A stretch of DNA of 64,000 bases from Flagellimonas marinaquae (GCF_023716465.1 NZ_CP092415.1:1155501-1219500); one strand, 5' to 3'. Shown: positions 16,737 through 26,109, counted from the first letter of the stretch. Program-made: numbers and translations. Notes: generated by a model not told the origin, from the letters alone.

Positions 16737-19106
16737 ATGAAAAAATTCATTTTTTCTTTGTTGACCATTGCTTCCTTTGCGGTAAGCTCTTGTAGCAGCG
16801 ATGATAACGGTGGTACAGATCCAACAGATGATGATCCGCCTGTTACGAGCGAAGAAATAACCAAGACTGGGTTTATAACGGCAGACGAAACTTGGGAAGC
16901 TGAAAACGTTTATATTTTGGATGGAAAAGTAATCGTTGCTGATGGTGTAACTCTAACTATTGAAGCTGGTACAATTATTAAAGGCGAGGAAGGACAAGAA
17001 ACTCTTGCTTCCGCTCTTGTAGTTGACCAAGGCGGTACTTTAATTGCCGAAGGTACTCCAAGCTCTCCGATTATCTTTACCTCTGTACTTGACGGTATTG
17101 AGCCCGGAGAAACCACAGGAACATTGACTACAGCTGATACCGGTCTATGGGGCGGTGTTATAGTTTTGGGTAAAGCGCCTATCTCCGTTAACGGTGATAT
17201 CGAGACTGCTCAGATTGAAGGGCTTCCTGCCGATGAAGATTACGGACAGTACGGTGGTACCGACCCAGCGGACGACTCTGGATCTTTAAAGTACATCTCT
17301 ATCCGTCACGGTGGTGTTGCCATCGCTGCTGATAACGAGATCAATGGATTGACACTTGGTGGTGTTGGTTCCGGTACAACTATTGACCATATTGAGATCG
17401 TGGCCAACCAAGATGACGGTATCGAGTGGTTCGGTGGAACTGTGAGCGTAACCAACGCTTTGGTATGGTCCCAAGGTGACGACGGTTTTGATGCAGACCA
17501 AGCTTGGACTGGCTCCATGACCAATGGTGTGGTTGTTATGTCCACAGAGTCCGGTTCTGCTTTAGAATTAGACGGGCCAGAAGGCAGTGCCGCTACTGAA
17601 GGTGGTTATACTTTTGAAGATATTACGCTCATCGGAGCTGGTACTTCCAGCATGTATGCCGATCTTAGAGATGGTCTTATTGCAAACTTGAACAACATTT
17701 TTGCGTATGACTTTGGAGCTGCAGCAACTGTAAATATTAATGGAGCTGATTCAGCTACTGAACTTACCAACGATAGAATTACTTTCTCTAACTGGGAAAT
17801 CGTATTGCCAGAAGGTGTGGTTATGGCCGATATCTTTGCCGGTGATTTTGCAGAAGGTGATGAAAGTAAATTTTTGGACAATGCCACCGCTGTAGGTAGT
17901 GGAAGTGTAGGTGCCAATATCGATGCTTTCTCATGGACATTGGCCGCTTCTGAAAGCGCTATTCCTGCAGAGCCTCTAGGCACAACAATCACAAAAACTG
18001 GTTTCTTGACTGTCGATGAAACTTGGACAGCAGAGAACATATATGTTTTGGATGGAAAAGTAATCGTGAGTGATGGTGTTACCTTGACCATTGAACCAGG
18101 TACAATCATTAAGGGGGCCGAAGGACAAGAAACCCTAGCTTCTGCACTTGTAGTTGACCAAGGTGGTATATTGATGGCAGAAGGTACTGCTGAAAGTCCA
18201 ATTATCTTTACCTCTGTACTTGACGGTATTGAGCAAGGACAAACAACCGGCACATTGACTACCGCAGATACCGGTCTTTGGGGCGGTGTTATTGTTTTGG
18301 GTAAAGCGCCTATTTCCGTTAATGGCGATATAGAGACAGCTCAAATTGAAGGACTTCCTGCTGATGAAGATTATGGACAATATGGTGGTACCGACCCAGA
18401 AGACTATTCCGGTTCTTTAAAGTACATATCCATCCGTCACGGTGGTGTTGCCATAGCTGCTGACAACGAAATCAATGGATTGACACTTGGTGGTGTAGGT
18501 TCCGAAACGATGGTTGACCACATAGAGATCGTTGCCAATCAAGATGATGGTATCGAGTGGTTCGGTGGATCTGTGAATGTAACCAATGCTTTGGTATGGT
18601 CTCAAGGTGATGACGGATTCGATGCAGACCAAGCTTGGACTGGAACATTGACCAACGGATTGGTAATCATGGGGTCAGAGTCCGGTACTGGTCTTGAACT
18701 TGATGGTCCTGAAGGTAGTGTTGCCACAGAAGGTGGTTACACACTTGAAGACATTACGCTTATAGGCGCTGGCACTTCTAGTATGTATGCCGACCTTAGA
18801 GATGGCCTTATTGCTGACCTTAACAATGTATTGGCCTACGGCTTTGGAGCAAGTGCTACAGTTAATGTTAATGGTGCAGATTCCGCTACGGAACTTACAA
18901 ACGATAGAATCGCTTTCTCCAATTGGGAAATCGTATTGCCAGAAGGTGTTCTTTTAGCAGATATAATAGCTGGTGACTTGGCTCCTGCAGATGCAGTGAA
19001 ATTTACAAACAACGCTGCAAGCATTGCTACTTCCGGCGATGCAACTGTTGGAGCGGATACTTCAGTATTTGCTTGGACATTTGCATCTAGCGAAGAAGCT
19101 TTCTAA
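16737..19106 (+). CDS. Surface lipoprotein with two tandem copies of a ~377-residue beta-helix-like domain
   Basis: 789 residues from the ATG at 16737 (MKKFIFSLL..., lipobox SSC); an ORF start 48 bp upstream adds residues in front of the signal peptide and is not used. An acidic linker (SDDNGGTDPTDDD) follows, typical of lipoproteins exported to the cell surface in Bacteroidota. The rest is two near-identical copies in a 1131-bp period. Each has ITKTGF...DETW, a glycine/aspartate-rich core (DYGQYGGTDP, GGVGS, NQDDGIEWFGG, WSQGDDGFDADQAWTG) suggestive of a right-handed parallel beta-helix with possible Ca2+ sites. Homologues are often mislabelled multidrug transporter; I see nothing transporter-like. 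It is driven from the candidate Pho box and followed by a TonB-dependent receptor. Confidence 0.85.
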   Translation: MKKFIFSLLTIASFAVSSCSSDDNGGTDPTDDDPPVTSEEITKTGFITADETWEAENVYILDGKVIVADGVTLTIEAGTIIKGEEGQETLASALVVDQGGTLIAEGTPSSPIIFTSVLDGIEPGETTGTLTTADTGLWGGVIVLGKAPISVNGDIETAQIEGLPADEDYGQYGGTDPADDSGSLKYISIRHGGVAIAADNEINGLTLGGVGSGTTIDHIEIVANQDDGIEWFGGTVSVTNALVWSQGDDGFDADQAWTGSMTNGVVVMSTESGSALELDGPEGSAATEGGYTFEDITLIGAGTSSMYADLRDGLIANLNNIFAYDFGAAATVNINGADSATELTNDRITFSNWEIVLPEGVVMADIFAGDFAEGDESKFLDNATAVGSGSVGANIDAFSWTLAASESAIPAEPLGTTITKTGFLTVDETWTAENIYVLDGKVIVSDGVTLTIEPGTIIKGAEGQETLASALVVDQGGILMAEGTAESPIIFTSVLDGIEQGQTTGTLTTADTGLWGGVIVLGKAPISVNGDIETAQIEGLPADEDYGQYGGTDPEDYSGSLKYISIRHGGVAIAADNEINGLTLGGVGSETMVDHIEIVANQDDGIEWFGGSVNVTNALVWSQGDDGFDADQAWTGTLTNGLVIMGSESGTGLELDGPEGSVATEGGYTLEDITLIGAGTSSMYADLRDGLIADLNNVLAYGFGASATVNVNGADSATELTNDRIAFSNWEIVLPEGVLLADIIAGDLAPADAVKFTNNAASIATSGDATVGADTSVFAWTFASSEEAF
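16854..19106 (+). repeat. Tandem intragenic duplication, period 1131 bp
   Basis: The segment beginning with the codons for ITKTGF recurs exactly 1131 bp (377 codons) later; the landmark ACTGG is at 16866 and 17997. The copies remain alike at DNA level over long stretches with mainly synonymous differences, and they are in frame. Confidence 0.9.
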
Positions 19107-19132
19107 GCCTAGATAACATACTAAAAAATTAA

Positions 19133-19172
19133 TGTCCAAAGGTTCTTTTCCAAGGCCTTTGGACAATTTTGT
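19133..19172 (+). terminator. Hairpin between lipoprotein and TonB-dependent receptor genes
   Basis: Ten-base stem TGTCCAAAGG (19133-19142) with CCTTTGGACA (19156-19165), 13-base loop, followed by ATTTTGTT. The U-tract is imperfect, so this may be a partial terminator or mRNA-stabilising hairpin that sets the ratio of lipoprotein to receptor. Confidence 0.6.
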
Positions 19173-19203
19173 TAAATAAGATAATGCTACTTAAATTTTT
19201 GAA

Positions 19204-22023
19204 ATGCTAAAAAATATTCTTTTGGCGACCACCATGTTTTTTGCACAATGGTGTCTTGCCCAGAACGGGACCATTAGTGGTAAAATAATGGATGGTGAGT
19301 TTAACGATGTACTACCATTTGCCAACGTAGCCATTAAAGGCACCACCGTTGGAACAACCTCAGATTTTGAAGGGGCGTACAGCTTGGATATTGAACCTGG
19401 CACATATACCGTCTCATTTTCTTTCCTCGGATACACAACACAAGAAATTACAGGCGTGGTGGTTGAGGCCAACCAAACAGTCGCGGTTAACGTAACCTTA
19501 CAACCCGCAGCCTCCCAATTGGATGAAGTTGTACTTACCACAACAGTCAGGAAAAACACGGAAGCCTCTGTGTTGAACTTGCAAAAAAACTCGGTTACGC
19601 TTATGGACGGACTATCACTGGAATCCATTAAAGCAACAGGGGCCAGCAATATAGCTTCCGCTATTAAAAGAGTACCTGGCGTATCGGTACAAGAAGGCAA
19701 ATATGTTTACGTACGAGGCCTTGGGGACCGTTATACTAAATCCATTTTGAACGGAATGGACATTCCTGGACTTGATCCAGACAAGAACACCGTACAAATG
19801 GATATTTTCCCGACCAATATCCTGGAAAACGTAATCGTACTAAAATCTGCTTCTGCAGAACTCCCGGCAGATTTTACCGGTGGTGTTGTGAACATAGTAA
19901 CAAAAGACTTTCCAACGCAAAAACAAATGTCCATATCCGCATCCGTGGGCTATAACCCAAGCATGCACTTTCAAGACAACTATTTAAGCTATGAAGGCGG
20001 TGGCAGTGACTTCTTGGGTTTTGATGATGGAACAAGGGATTTACCCTTTCCATCAAACACAGATGTACCCAGCCCATCAGATTCGCAGAACAATGGTTCT
20101 TTGGAAGGTTTAACACGGTCATTTAATCCTATTATGGCCGCAGAACGACAAACTTCTAAACCAGACTTTAGTCTAGGGTTTAGTTATGGCAATCAATTCA
20201 ACATTGGAGAAAACAGATTAGGATTCATTGCCTCACTTGATTACAAGAACACTACAACTTTTTATGAAGGGTTTGAAAACGGTATCTATCAAAAAGCTCC
20301 GGAGAGCGAAATCTATGAGCTCCGTTTTGATAGGAGACAGCGGGGAGATATAGGCTCCAATAATGTATTGGCATCTGCATTGACCGGTCTTTCTTATAAA
20401 ACAGGGAAATCCAAATACCGATTAAACCTACTTCATATACAAAATGGTGAATCCAGGGCAGCGCTTTTTGAGCAACGCACCGAAATTTCGAATGCCATCG
20501 ATGTGGTTAAAGACAACTTGGAATACTCTCAACGTTCTGTTTCCAATCTATTACTATCTGGTAAGCATACTTCCGAGGATGCTTCCTTCGTTACAGAATG
20601 GAGTTTATCCCCTACTTTATCCAATGTTCAGGACAAGGATGTTAGACTAACAACGTTCATTATCAACCCAGATGGTTTCACTATTAGTTCAGATGCCGGT
20701 TTCCCCGTTAGGTTATGGAGAGACTTGGAAGAAATCAATGCTACAGGAAAAATCGACTTTTCAAAAAGTTATGAGCTTTTTGGAAATAAGTCGATATTGA
20801 AATTTGGTGGGCTTTACAGCTACAAGAAAAGAGATTACAGTATCTACAATTACGACATTGCATTCTTCAATTTTAGTACAGCTAGCCTAAATGGTGACCC
20901 AAATGCAATTTTGGCTGACGAAAACATTTGGACAACAGATAATCGTTCTGGCTCATACATCAGAGGGAATTTTCAACCAGCAAATACATTTGAGTCAGAA
21001 CAAAACACCATGGCCTTTTATATCTCCAATGAGTTTAAATTCGCTGAAAAGTTCAGAGCAATTTTAGGATTACGAGCCGAACAGTTCACGACTTTTTTTA
21101 CAGGTCAGAACAATACCGGAACCGAAATTTATGAGGATGAGAAAACAATCGATGTATTGGACTTTTTCCCTTCTGCAAACTTAATATATGAGTTTAAGGA
21201 AAATACCAACTTTAGACTGTCATACTCAAGAACTACTGCACGCCCAAGTTTTAAAGAATTGTCTATTGTACAAATACCTGATTTATTGACAGGTATACTT
21301 TTTCTCGGAAACTTGGAATTACAGCCAACGTACATAGACAACTTTGACTTTAGGTTTGAGGTATTTGGAGAAGAAGCACAAATGCTTGCGATAAGCAGTT
21401 TTTATAAAAAGTTTACAGATCCAATAGAAATTGTGGCCTATGACATCACCGCCCCCAACCAATTCACCCCTCGGAATGCACCATCTGCAACCGTATTTGG
21501 TGTTGAACTGGAAGGAAGGAAAAACCTAGGATTCCTCTCCGACGGATTAAAGAATTTAAGTATTAACCTTAATGTATCCATTATAGATTCCAAAATCGAT
21601 ATGGCACGTGGTGAAAACCAAGAATACGAATCACGTCAGATTTTTGCCAGAGATGGGGAAACCATTGAAGATAGCCGAGATTTACAAGGTCAATCTCCAT
21701 ACCTTATTAATGCTGGCCTTAATTACGACAATAGAGAGACAGGATTAGAAACTGGTATTTTCTATAACGTACAAGGCAAAACTTTGGAAGTAGTTGGCTT
21801 CGGACAAAATCCAGATGTTTTTACACAACCATTCCATAGCTTAAATTTTAATTTTTCAAAAACCATTGGTAAAGAGCAACGCTCTAAAATAAGCCTTAAG
21901 GCTAATAACATCCTTAGCGATGAAAGAGTAAGTTTGTATGAATCTTTTGGTGCTACAAAACAAAATTTCTCCTTTAGGGACCCAGGTATGTCCTTCTCTA
22001 TAGGTTATAGCCTAAGTTTTTAG
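19204..22023 (+). CDS. TonB-dependent outer-membrane receptor
   Basis: 939 residues: signal peptide to about residue 20 (CLAQ), a carboxypeptidase-regulatory-like beta-sandwich (about 23-105, GTISGKIMDGEFNDVLPFANVAIKGT...), a plug domain (VRKNTEASVLNLQKNS... YVRGLGDRYTKSILNG... FTGGVVNIVTKDFP) and a 22-strand beta-barrel ending in an aromatic strand (FSIGYSLSF). No SusD-type partner follows, so it is not a classical SusCD pair; the preceding duplicated lipoprotein may serve that part. No separate promoter is seen, so it is probably co-transcribed from the Pho-box promoter through the hairpin at 19133. The substrate is unknown; a phosphorus source is inferred from regulation only. Confidence 0.9.
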   Translation: MLKNILLATTMFFAQWCLAQNGTISGKIMDGEFNDVLPFANVAIKGTTVGTTSDFEGAYSLDIEPGTYTVSFSFLGYTTQEITGVVVEANQTVAVNVTLQPAASQLDEVVLTTTVRKNTEASVLNLQKNSVTLMDGLSLESIKATGASNIASAIKRVPGVSVQEGKYVYVRGLGDRYTKSILNGMDIPGLDPDKNTVQMDIFPTNILENVIVLKSASAELPADFTGGVVNIVTKDFPTQKQMSISASVGYNPSMHFQDNYLSYEGGGSDFLGFDDGTRDLPFPSNTDVPSPSDSQNNGSLEGLTRSFNPIMAAERQTSKPDFSLGFSYGNQFNIGENRLGFIASLDYKNTTTFYEGFENGIYQKAPESEIYELRFDRRQRGDIGSNNVLASALTGLSYKTGKSKYRLNLLHIQNGESRAALFEQRTEISNAIDVVKDNLEYSQRSVSNLLLSGKHTSEDASFVTEWSLSPTLSNVQDKDVRLTTFIINPDGFTISSDAGFPVRLWRDLEEINATGKIDFSKSYELFGNKSILKFGGLYSYKKRDYSIYNYDIAFFNFSTASLNGDPNAILADENIWTTDNRSGSYIRGNFQPANTFESEQNTMAFYISNEFKFAEKFRAILGLRAEQFTTFFTGQNNTGTEIYEDEKTIDVLDFFPSANLIYEFKENTNFRLSYSRTTARPSFKELSIVQIPDLLTGILFLGNLELQPTYIDNFDFRFEVFGEEAQMLAISSFYKKFTDPIEIVAYDITAPNQFTPRNAPSATVFGVELEGRKNLGFLSDGLKNLSINLNVSIIDSKIDMARGENQEYESRQIFARDGETIEDSRDLQGQSPYLINAGLNYDNRETGLETGIFYNVQGKTLEVVGFGQNPDVFTQPFHSLNFNFSKTIGKEQRSKISLKANNILSDERVSLYESFGATKQNFSFRDPGMSFSIGYSLSF

Positions 22024-22049
22024 GACCATTCCACATTATCGATACAAGT

Positions 22050-22080
22050 AAGCCCTCGAAAAATCGAGGGCTTCTTTTTT
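22050..22080 (+). terminator. Intrinsic terminator after the TonB-dependent receptor
   Basis: Stem AAGCCCTCGA (22050-22059) with TCGAGGGCTT (22064-22073), AAAA loop, followed by CTTTTTT. Confidence 0.9.
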
Positions 22081-22124
22081 GCATTTCATCGAAAAGTAAC
22101 CCTCTATTCATCAATTGGTTCCGG

Positions 22125-22151
22125 TTTGGCAAAGCAATTTTTATATATTTG
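22125..22151 (+). promoter_or_regulatory. Promoter (TTTG ... TATATTTG)
   Basis: Exact -7 element TATATTTG at 22144-22151 with TTTG at 22125-22128, slightly closer than the usual spacing. It starts 28 bp before the first mini-T9SS gene. Confidence 0.6.
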
Positions 22152-22178
22152 TGGCATACCGTTTGCAACCATTAACGT

Positions 22179-22490
22179 ATGAAGCACTTTTACTTCGTTA
22201 TTCTTTTATTTATCTGTACACTTGGTTTTTCTCAGGATAATGCCAGGTCAAGTGCCGATATTGAAGGCTTCAAACTTTACCCCAATCCGGTTACTCAAGG
22301 AAAGGTCTACATCGAAACAGCTCTAAATGCACCAAAAAAAATCCTCGTTTTCGATGTGTTGGGGACACAGGTCCTGGAAACCACTATTCTTGGTAAGGAA
22401 CTCAACCTTTCCAATTTGGATAAAGGTGTTTATATTTTAAGGGTTTTCGAAAAAAACAAGGTAGCCACTAGAAAGCTCATTGTTAAGTAG
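22179..22490 (+). CDS. Mini-protein: signal peptide plus T9SS type A sorting domain
   Basis: 103 residues. A signal peptide ends near FSQ (residue 19), ten linker residues follow, and then a complete type A C-terminal sorting domain fills the rest: FKLYPNPV at about 31-38, the central VFDVLGTQV and the end LDKGVYILRVFEKNKVATRKLIVK. Normally this domain is the 70-90-residue tail of a larger cargo that the T9SS exports and sortase PorU removes. Here almost no cargo remains. It has its own promoter, and a paralogue follows 145 bp later. Confidence 0.85.
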   Translation: MKHFYFVILLFICTLGFSQDNARSSADIEGFKLYPNPVTQGKVYIETALNAPKKILVFDVLGTQVLETTILGKELNLSNLDKGVYILRVFEKNKVATRKLIVK

Positions 22491-22635
22491 TTCGACCCTT
22501 TTTAACCTCATTTTCCAATCCTAAACAACAGCTTTCAACGCTTTACCACCAGTTTTAGTATTTTCACAACATAATGTGGTACAACTTAACATGGTTATCT
22601 ACTTTTATATTGCACATAGACCCCAAATCAGCAAT

Positions 22636-22959
22636 ATGAAGAAAATCTACTTTGTTTTACTTATGGCTTTACCTTTATTTTCTTTCGGTCAGGAGCTGGT
22701 AACAGTGAACAATGAGCCCGTACAAGAGCTCAAGGGTTTTAAAATGTACCCTAACCCGGCCTATGGAAGTGAAGTGTATATTACGACGGAATCCAACGGA
22801 ACCAAAGAAATCAGAGTTTACGATGTTTTTGGCGAAGTTGTGCTTACAAAAAGGATAAACACCAATACTTTGGACATTTCCAGATTGGTTCCCGGAGTTT
22901 ATGTACTCCAAGTAACGGAACGCAAAAAAACAATGACCCGAAAATTGGTGATCAAATAA
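22636..22959 (+). CDS. Second mini T9SS sorting-domain protein, paralogue of the preceding gene
   Basis: 107 residues from the ATG at 22636 (MKKIYFVLLMALPLFSFGQ signal peptide); an upstream in-frame ATG at 22576 would put 20 residues before the signal and is rejected. After about 15 residues the type A sorting domain begins (FKMYPNPA) and runs to TRKLVIK at the end. The two mini-proteins align over their whole length (KGVYILRV against PGVYVLQV), so they arose by duplication. Role unknown: a surface peptide, a PorU substrate decoy or a remnant of a larger cargo are all possible. Confidence 0.82.
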   Translation: MKKIYFVLLMALPLFSFGQELVTVNNEPVQELKGFKMYPNPAYGSEVYITTESNGTKEIRVYDVFGEVVLTKRINTNTLDISRLVPGVYVLQVTERKKTMTRKLVIK

Positions 22960-22976
22960 AAATTGCCCAACATTTT

Positions 22977-23010
22977 AAAGCCCTTTTCATCAAGGGCTTT
23001 TTTATTTTTA
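22977..23010 (+). terminator. Intrinsic terminator after the mini-T9SS pair
   Basis: Stem AAAGCCCTT (22977-22985) with AAGGGCTTT (22992-23000), then TTTATTTTTA. Confidence 0.9.
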
Positions 23011-23027
23011 GGTAATTTTGGGGCTCA

Positions 23028-24014
23028 ATGAAACAGTTTGATACCCATCGCATATTTTCCATCTCCAACGCTTACGATTTTGACCGGGTCGCATTGGATG
23101 TTTTTAGGTTTCAATACCAGAACAACCAAGTCTATCACCAATTTTGCAACCATTTGGGCAAGACCCCGAAAACTGTTTCGCTAACACGGGAAATTCCTTT
23201 TTTGCCCATATCTTTTTTTAAGACCCACGCTGTACGCTCCACAGAACAGGAAGCAGAAACAGTATTTACAAGCAGTGGCACAACCAAAACTTCCACAAGC
23301 AAGCATTTTGTTCCGGAAATCGAACTTTACGAAAAGAGTTTCTTGTCCGCTTTTTACAAATTTTATGGTTCACCAAAAGAGTTTTGTATTCTGGCCTTAT
23401 TGCCATCTTACCTCGAAAGGGAAGGATCCTCATTAATTTATATGGTCAATGATTTGATCAATAAATCCGCTCATCCAAGCAGTGGTTTTTATCTTCACAA
23501 TCTGGACGAACTGCACCAAAACCTGCTCAAATTGGAACAGAAGGGAACCAAATGTCTTTTGATCGGTGTTTCCTTTGCCTTATTGGATTTAGCAGAAAGA
23601 TTTTCGATGAACTTACAAAATACCATTATAATGGAGACCGGTGGAATGAAAGGTCGCCGTAAAGAATTGATTCGAGAAGAACTGCACCAATTACTGCAAA
23701 AAGGATTGGGCGTGGAGAAAGTACATTCAGAATATGGAATGACGGAGCTTTTGTCCCAAGCATATTCGAAAGGCAATGGCATTTTTAAGACCCCGCCTTG
23801 GATGAAGATCATTACTCGGGATACCGAGGACCCATTATCTATCCAATCGGCCGGTAAAACGGGAGGTATCAACGTTATCGATCTTGCGAACATTTATTCT
23901 TGTTCATTTATTGCCACACAGGATTTAGGAAAAGCTTATCCAAACGGAACGTTTGAAGTTTTGGGCCGTTTTGATGATTCCGATATCCGCGGTTGTAACT
24001 TGATGGTCTTGTAA
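23028..24014 (+). CDS. LuxE/PaaK-like acyl-protein synthetase family protein
   Basis: 328 residues of the ANL (adenylate-forming) superfamily, LuxE-type. Visible motifs are the phosphate-binding loop FTSSGTTKTSTSKH (about 84-97), the HSEYGMTELLSQAY block at the adenylate site and the GRFDDSDIRGC hinge near the C-terminus. LuxE activates fatty acids as acyl-adenylates; Bacteroidota homologues are usually called acyl transferase, with no known physiological acceptor. There is no luciferase gene nearby. It starts 18 bp after the terminator of the preceding gene, so its promoter must overlap that hairpin. Confidence 0.82.
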   Translation: MKQFDTHRIFSISNAYDFDRVALDVFRFQYQNNQVYHQFCNHLGKTPKTVSLTREIPFLPISFFKTHAVRSTEQEAETVFTSSGTTKTSTSKHFVPEIELYEKSFLSAFYKFYGSPKEFCILALLPSYLEREGSSLIYMVNDLINKSAHPSSGFYLHNLDELHQNLLKLEQKGTKCLLIGVSFALLDLAERFSMNLQNTIIMETGGMKGRRKELIREELHQLLQKGLGVEKVHSEYGMTELLSQAYSKGNGIFKTPPWMKIITRDTEDPLSIQSAGKTGGINVIDLANIYSCSFIATQDLGKAYPNGTFEVLGRFDDSDIRGCNLMVL

Positions 24015-24128
24015 TATCAGATAGTCCATACATCCAATTATACACAAAACCCATCTTTCCATAACATTATAACCTTCGCGCTATCAATATTTTACGTAAT
24101 TTATTGAGATAACCAAACAATCGAGATT

Positions 24129-24674
24129 ATGAATAGAAGTGCTTTTTTAAAAAGAAGTGCCCTCTCTGCAGCGGCATTGGCCACTTTACCTGGATTCGCC
24201 CATGTACATCCAAAGGAAGAAGAGAACAACAAAACTCTGGAACCAAAAATTGTACGAAAGGGAGAGGGCAAACAAGTAAATGTAATCGGTGACCAACAAA
24301 CATTTAAACTTACCAGCGAGGACACCAACGGTCTTTTCACCTTAATAGAAGAAGTAAATCCTCCCGGCACAATGATCCCACCACACGTTCACACCAATGA
24401 AGACGAAATCTTTAAAGTTTTGGAAGGCGAGCTAGAAGTAACTGTTGGGGACCAAACAACTATTTTAAAGGCAGGTGATTTGGCATTTGCGCCTAAAAAT
24501 ATTCCACACACTTGGAAGGTAGTCGGGGATAAAGACTGTAAAACCATTTTAAGTGTATTCCCTGCAGGGCTGGAACTAATGTTCGAAGAATTGGGCAACT
24601 TACCCCCTGGCCCGCCAGATTTTTCCAAAATAACCGAGATTTGCGGCAGATATGGAATTACATTTTTAACCTAA
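24129..24674 (+). CDS. Exported cupin-domain protein
   Basis: 181 residues. The start MNRSAFLKRSALSAAALATLPGFA is an export signal, possibly Tat-like. One cupin barrel follows with motif 1 PPHVHTNEDEIFKVLEGELEV (the two histidines and the second glutamate as metal ligands) and motif 2 FAPKNIPHTWKVV (fourth ligand His). The quercetin-dioxygenase-like single-cupin group fits best. Substrate not inferable. It is monocistronic with a strong terminator. Confidence 0.85.
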   Translation: MNRSAFLKRSALSAAALATLPGFAHVHPKEEENNKTLEPKIVRKGEGKQVNVIGDQQTFKLTSEDTNGLFTLIEEVNPPGTMIPPHVHTNEDEIFKVLEGELEVTVGDQTTILKAGDLAFAPKNIPHTWKVVGDKDCKTILSVFPAGLELMFEELGNLPPGPPDFSKITEICGRYGITFLT

Positions 24675-24675
24675 C

Positions 24676-24705
24676 AAAAAAGCCATCTTTTAGATGGCTT
24701 TTTTA
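24676..24705. terminator. Intrinsic terminator, probably bidirectional
   Basis: Stem AAAAAGCCATC with GATGGCTTTTT around a short loop, with A-run before and T-run after, between the convergent cupin and tyrS genes. Confidence 0.88.
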
Positions 24706-24791
24706 TATTGCTTTATGTTCAAGAAAATGTCCTTTGTTATCCTGAACTTTTTAAGACTGTCCCAACTATTTGTTTGACCCGTATGAATTGG

Positions 24792-26087
24792 TTATTCCGC
24801 AATCAACACAAAATAATTTTTTTTGCCCCTTTGTAGCAGTACAAATTTATTGTTGATCAAATCCGATTCGGTAATCAGGTAATCTTCTTTAACCTTTTCC
24901 TTGTTTACGGATATGGAATTCTGTTTTAATTCTCGTCTTGCCTCACCATTCGATCCTAAAAACCCGGTTTTGGCGGCCAACGCCCCTATCATGTCCAAAC
25001 CTGGATTTAGTTCCTCTTTACCAATAGTGGCTTGTGGCACCCCGTCAAAAACATCCAAAAACGTTTTTTCATTGAGTTGTTTCAAGTCTTCTGAAGTTGA
25101 CTTTCCAAAAAGGATATTGCTCGCTTTAATCGCATTGTCCAAATCTTCCTGGGAATGCACCATGATCGTAACTTCTTCTGCCAATCTCTTTTGAAGCGCC
25201 CTCATATGTGGAGCCTCCTTATGTTCAGCAACCAAATTCTCTATTTCCTCCCTACTCAAAAATGTAAAGATCTTGATATACTTTTCAGCATCTTCATCCG
25301 AAGTGTTCAACCAGTACTGGTAAAACTTATAGGGCGATGTTCTTTCTGCATCCAGCCAAATATTGCCGCCTTCTGTTTTTCCAAATTTGGTCCCATCTGC
25401 CTTGGTGATCAAAGGACAAGTAAGGGCAAATCCCTTTCCACCACCAATTCTACGGATCAATTCGGTCCCCGTGGTAATGTTGCCCCATTGGTCGCTACCT
25501 CCCATTTGAAGGCTACAATCGTGGTTTTGGTAGAGGTATAAAAAATCGTAACCCTGCACCAGTTGGTAGGTAAATTCGGTAAAGGACATACCCTCCTTGG
25601 CATCGGACGAAAGACGTTTTTTTACGGAATCCTTGGCCATCATATAATTAACGGTAATATGCTTGCCAACGTCCCGGATGAACTCCAAAAACGAAAAATC
25701 CTTCATCCAATCGTAATTGTTGACCAAGACCGCAGCGTTGGGCCCACCGCTTTCGAAATCCAGAAACCGGCTCAATTGCGATTTTATGGCTTCTTGATTA
25801 TGGCGCAGTGTTTTTTCGTCCAGCAAATTCCGTTCGGCTGATTTTCCAGAAGGATCACCGATCATGCCCGTGGCACCACCCACCAAAGCATAAGGCTTGT
25901 GGCCGGCCAATTGAAAATGCTTCAACATCATTACTCCCACCAAATGTCCAATATGCAGGGAGTCTGCGGTAGGGTCTATCCCTACATAGGCAGAACGCAT
26001 TTCCTCCATAAGATGTTCTTCGGCTCCAGGCATCACATCGTGTACCATTCCCCTCCATTGTAGTTCTTGAACAAAGTTCTTCGTCAT
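24792..26087 (-). CDS. tyrS: Tyrosyl-tRNA synthetase
   Basis: 431 residues from the ATG at 26087 (MTKNFVQEL), which fits the family length; an upstream in-frame ATG at 26153 adds 22 unlike residues and would overlap the promoter. The class I HIGH motif is HIGH at 45-48, the KMSKS equivalent reads KFGKT, and the C-terminus is an S4 RNA-binding domain. It charges tRNA-Tyr. A TATATTTG promoter element lies just upstream, and no T-box or other leader structure is seen. Confidence 0.96.
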   Translation of the reverse strand: MTKNFVQELQWRGMVHDVMPGAEEHLMEEMRSAYVGIDPTADSLHIGHLVGVMMLKHFQLAGHKPYALVGGATGMIGDPSGKSAERNLLDEKTLRHNQEAIKSQLSRFLDFESGGPNAAVLVNNYDWMKDFSFLEFIRDVGKHITVNYMMAKDSVKKRLSSDAKEGMSFTEFTYQLVQGYDFLYLYQNHDCSLQMGGSDQWGNITTGTELIRRIGGGKGFALTCPLITKADGTKFGKTEGGNIWLDAERTSPYKFYQYWLNTSDEDAEKYIKIFTFLSREEIENLVAEHKEAPHMRALQKRLAEEVTIMVHSQEDLDNAIKASNILFGKSTSEDLKQLNEKTFLDVFDGVPQATIGKEELNPGLDMIGALAAKTGFLGSNGEARRELKQNSISVNKEKVKEDYLITESDLINNKFVLLQRGKKNYFVLIAE

Positions 26088-26109
26088 GATCAGTTTTTTG
26101 GAATAGGTG

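Noticed and set aside
17606..18253. 215-residue minus-strand frame across the junction of the lipoprotein duplication
   Set aside because: A repeat-rich Pro/Ser/Thr-biased shadow of the coding strand; its start and stop do not respect the repeat boundary.
23028..24014. LuxE-like gene as a sign of bioluminescence
   Set aside because: No luxA, luxB, luxC or luxD homologue nearby; LuxE-like proteins are common in non-luminous Bacteroidota.
24735..24760. TTATCCTGAACTTTTTAAGA resembling half of a REP-like element
   Set aside because: Only one arm matches and no pairing arm is present; could be a decayed copy but too weak to call.
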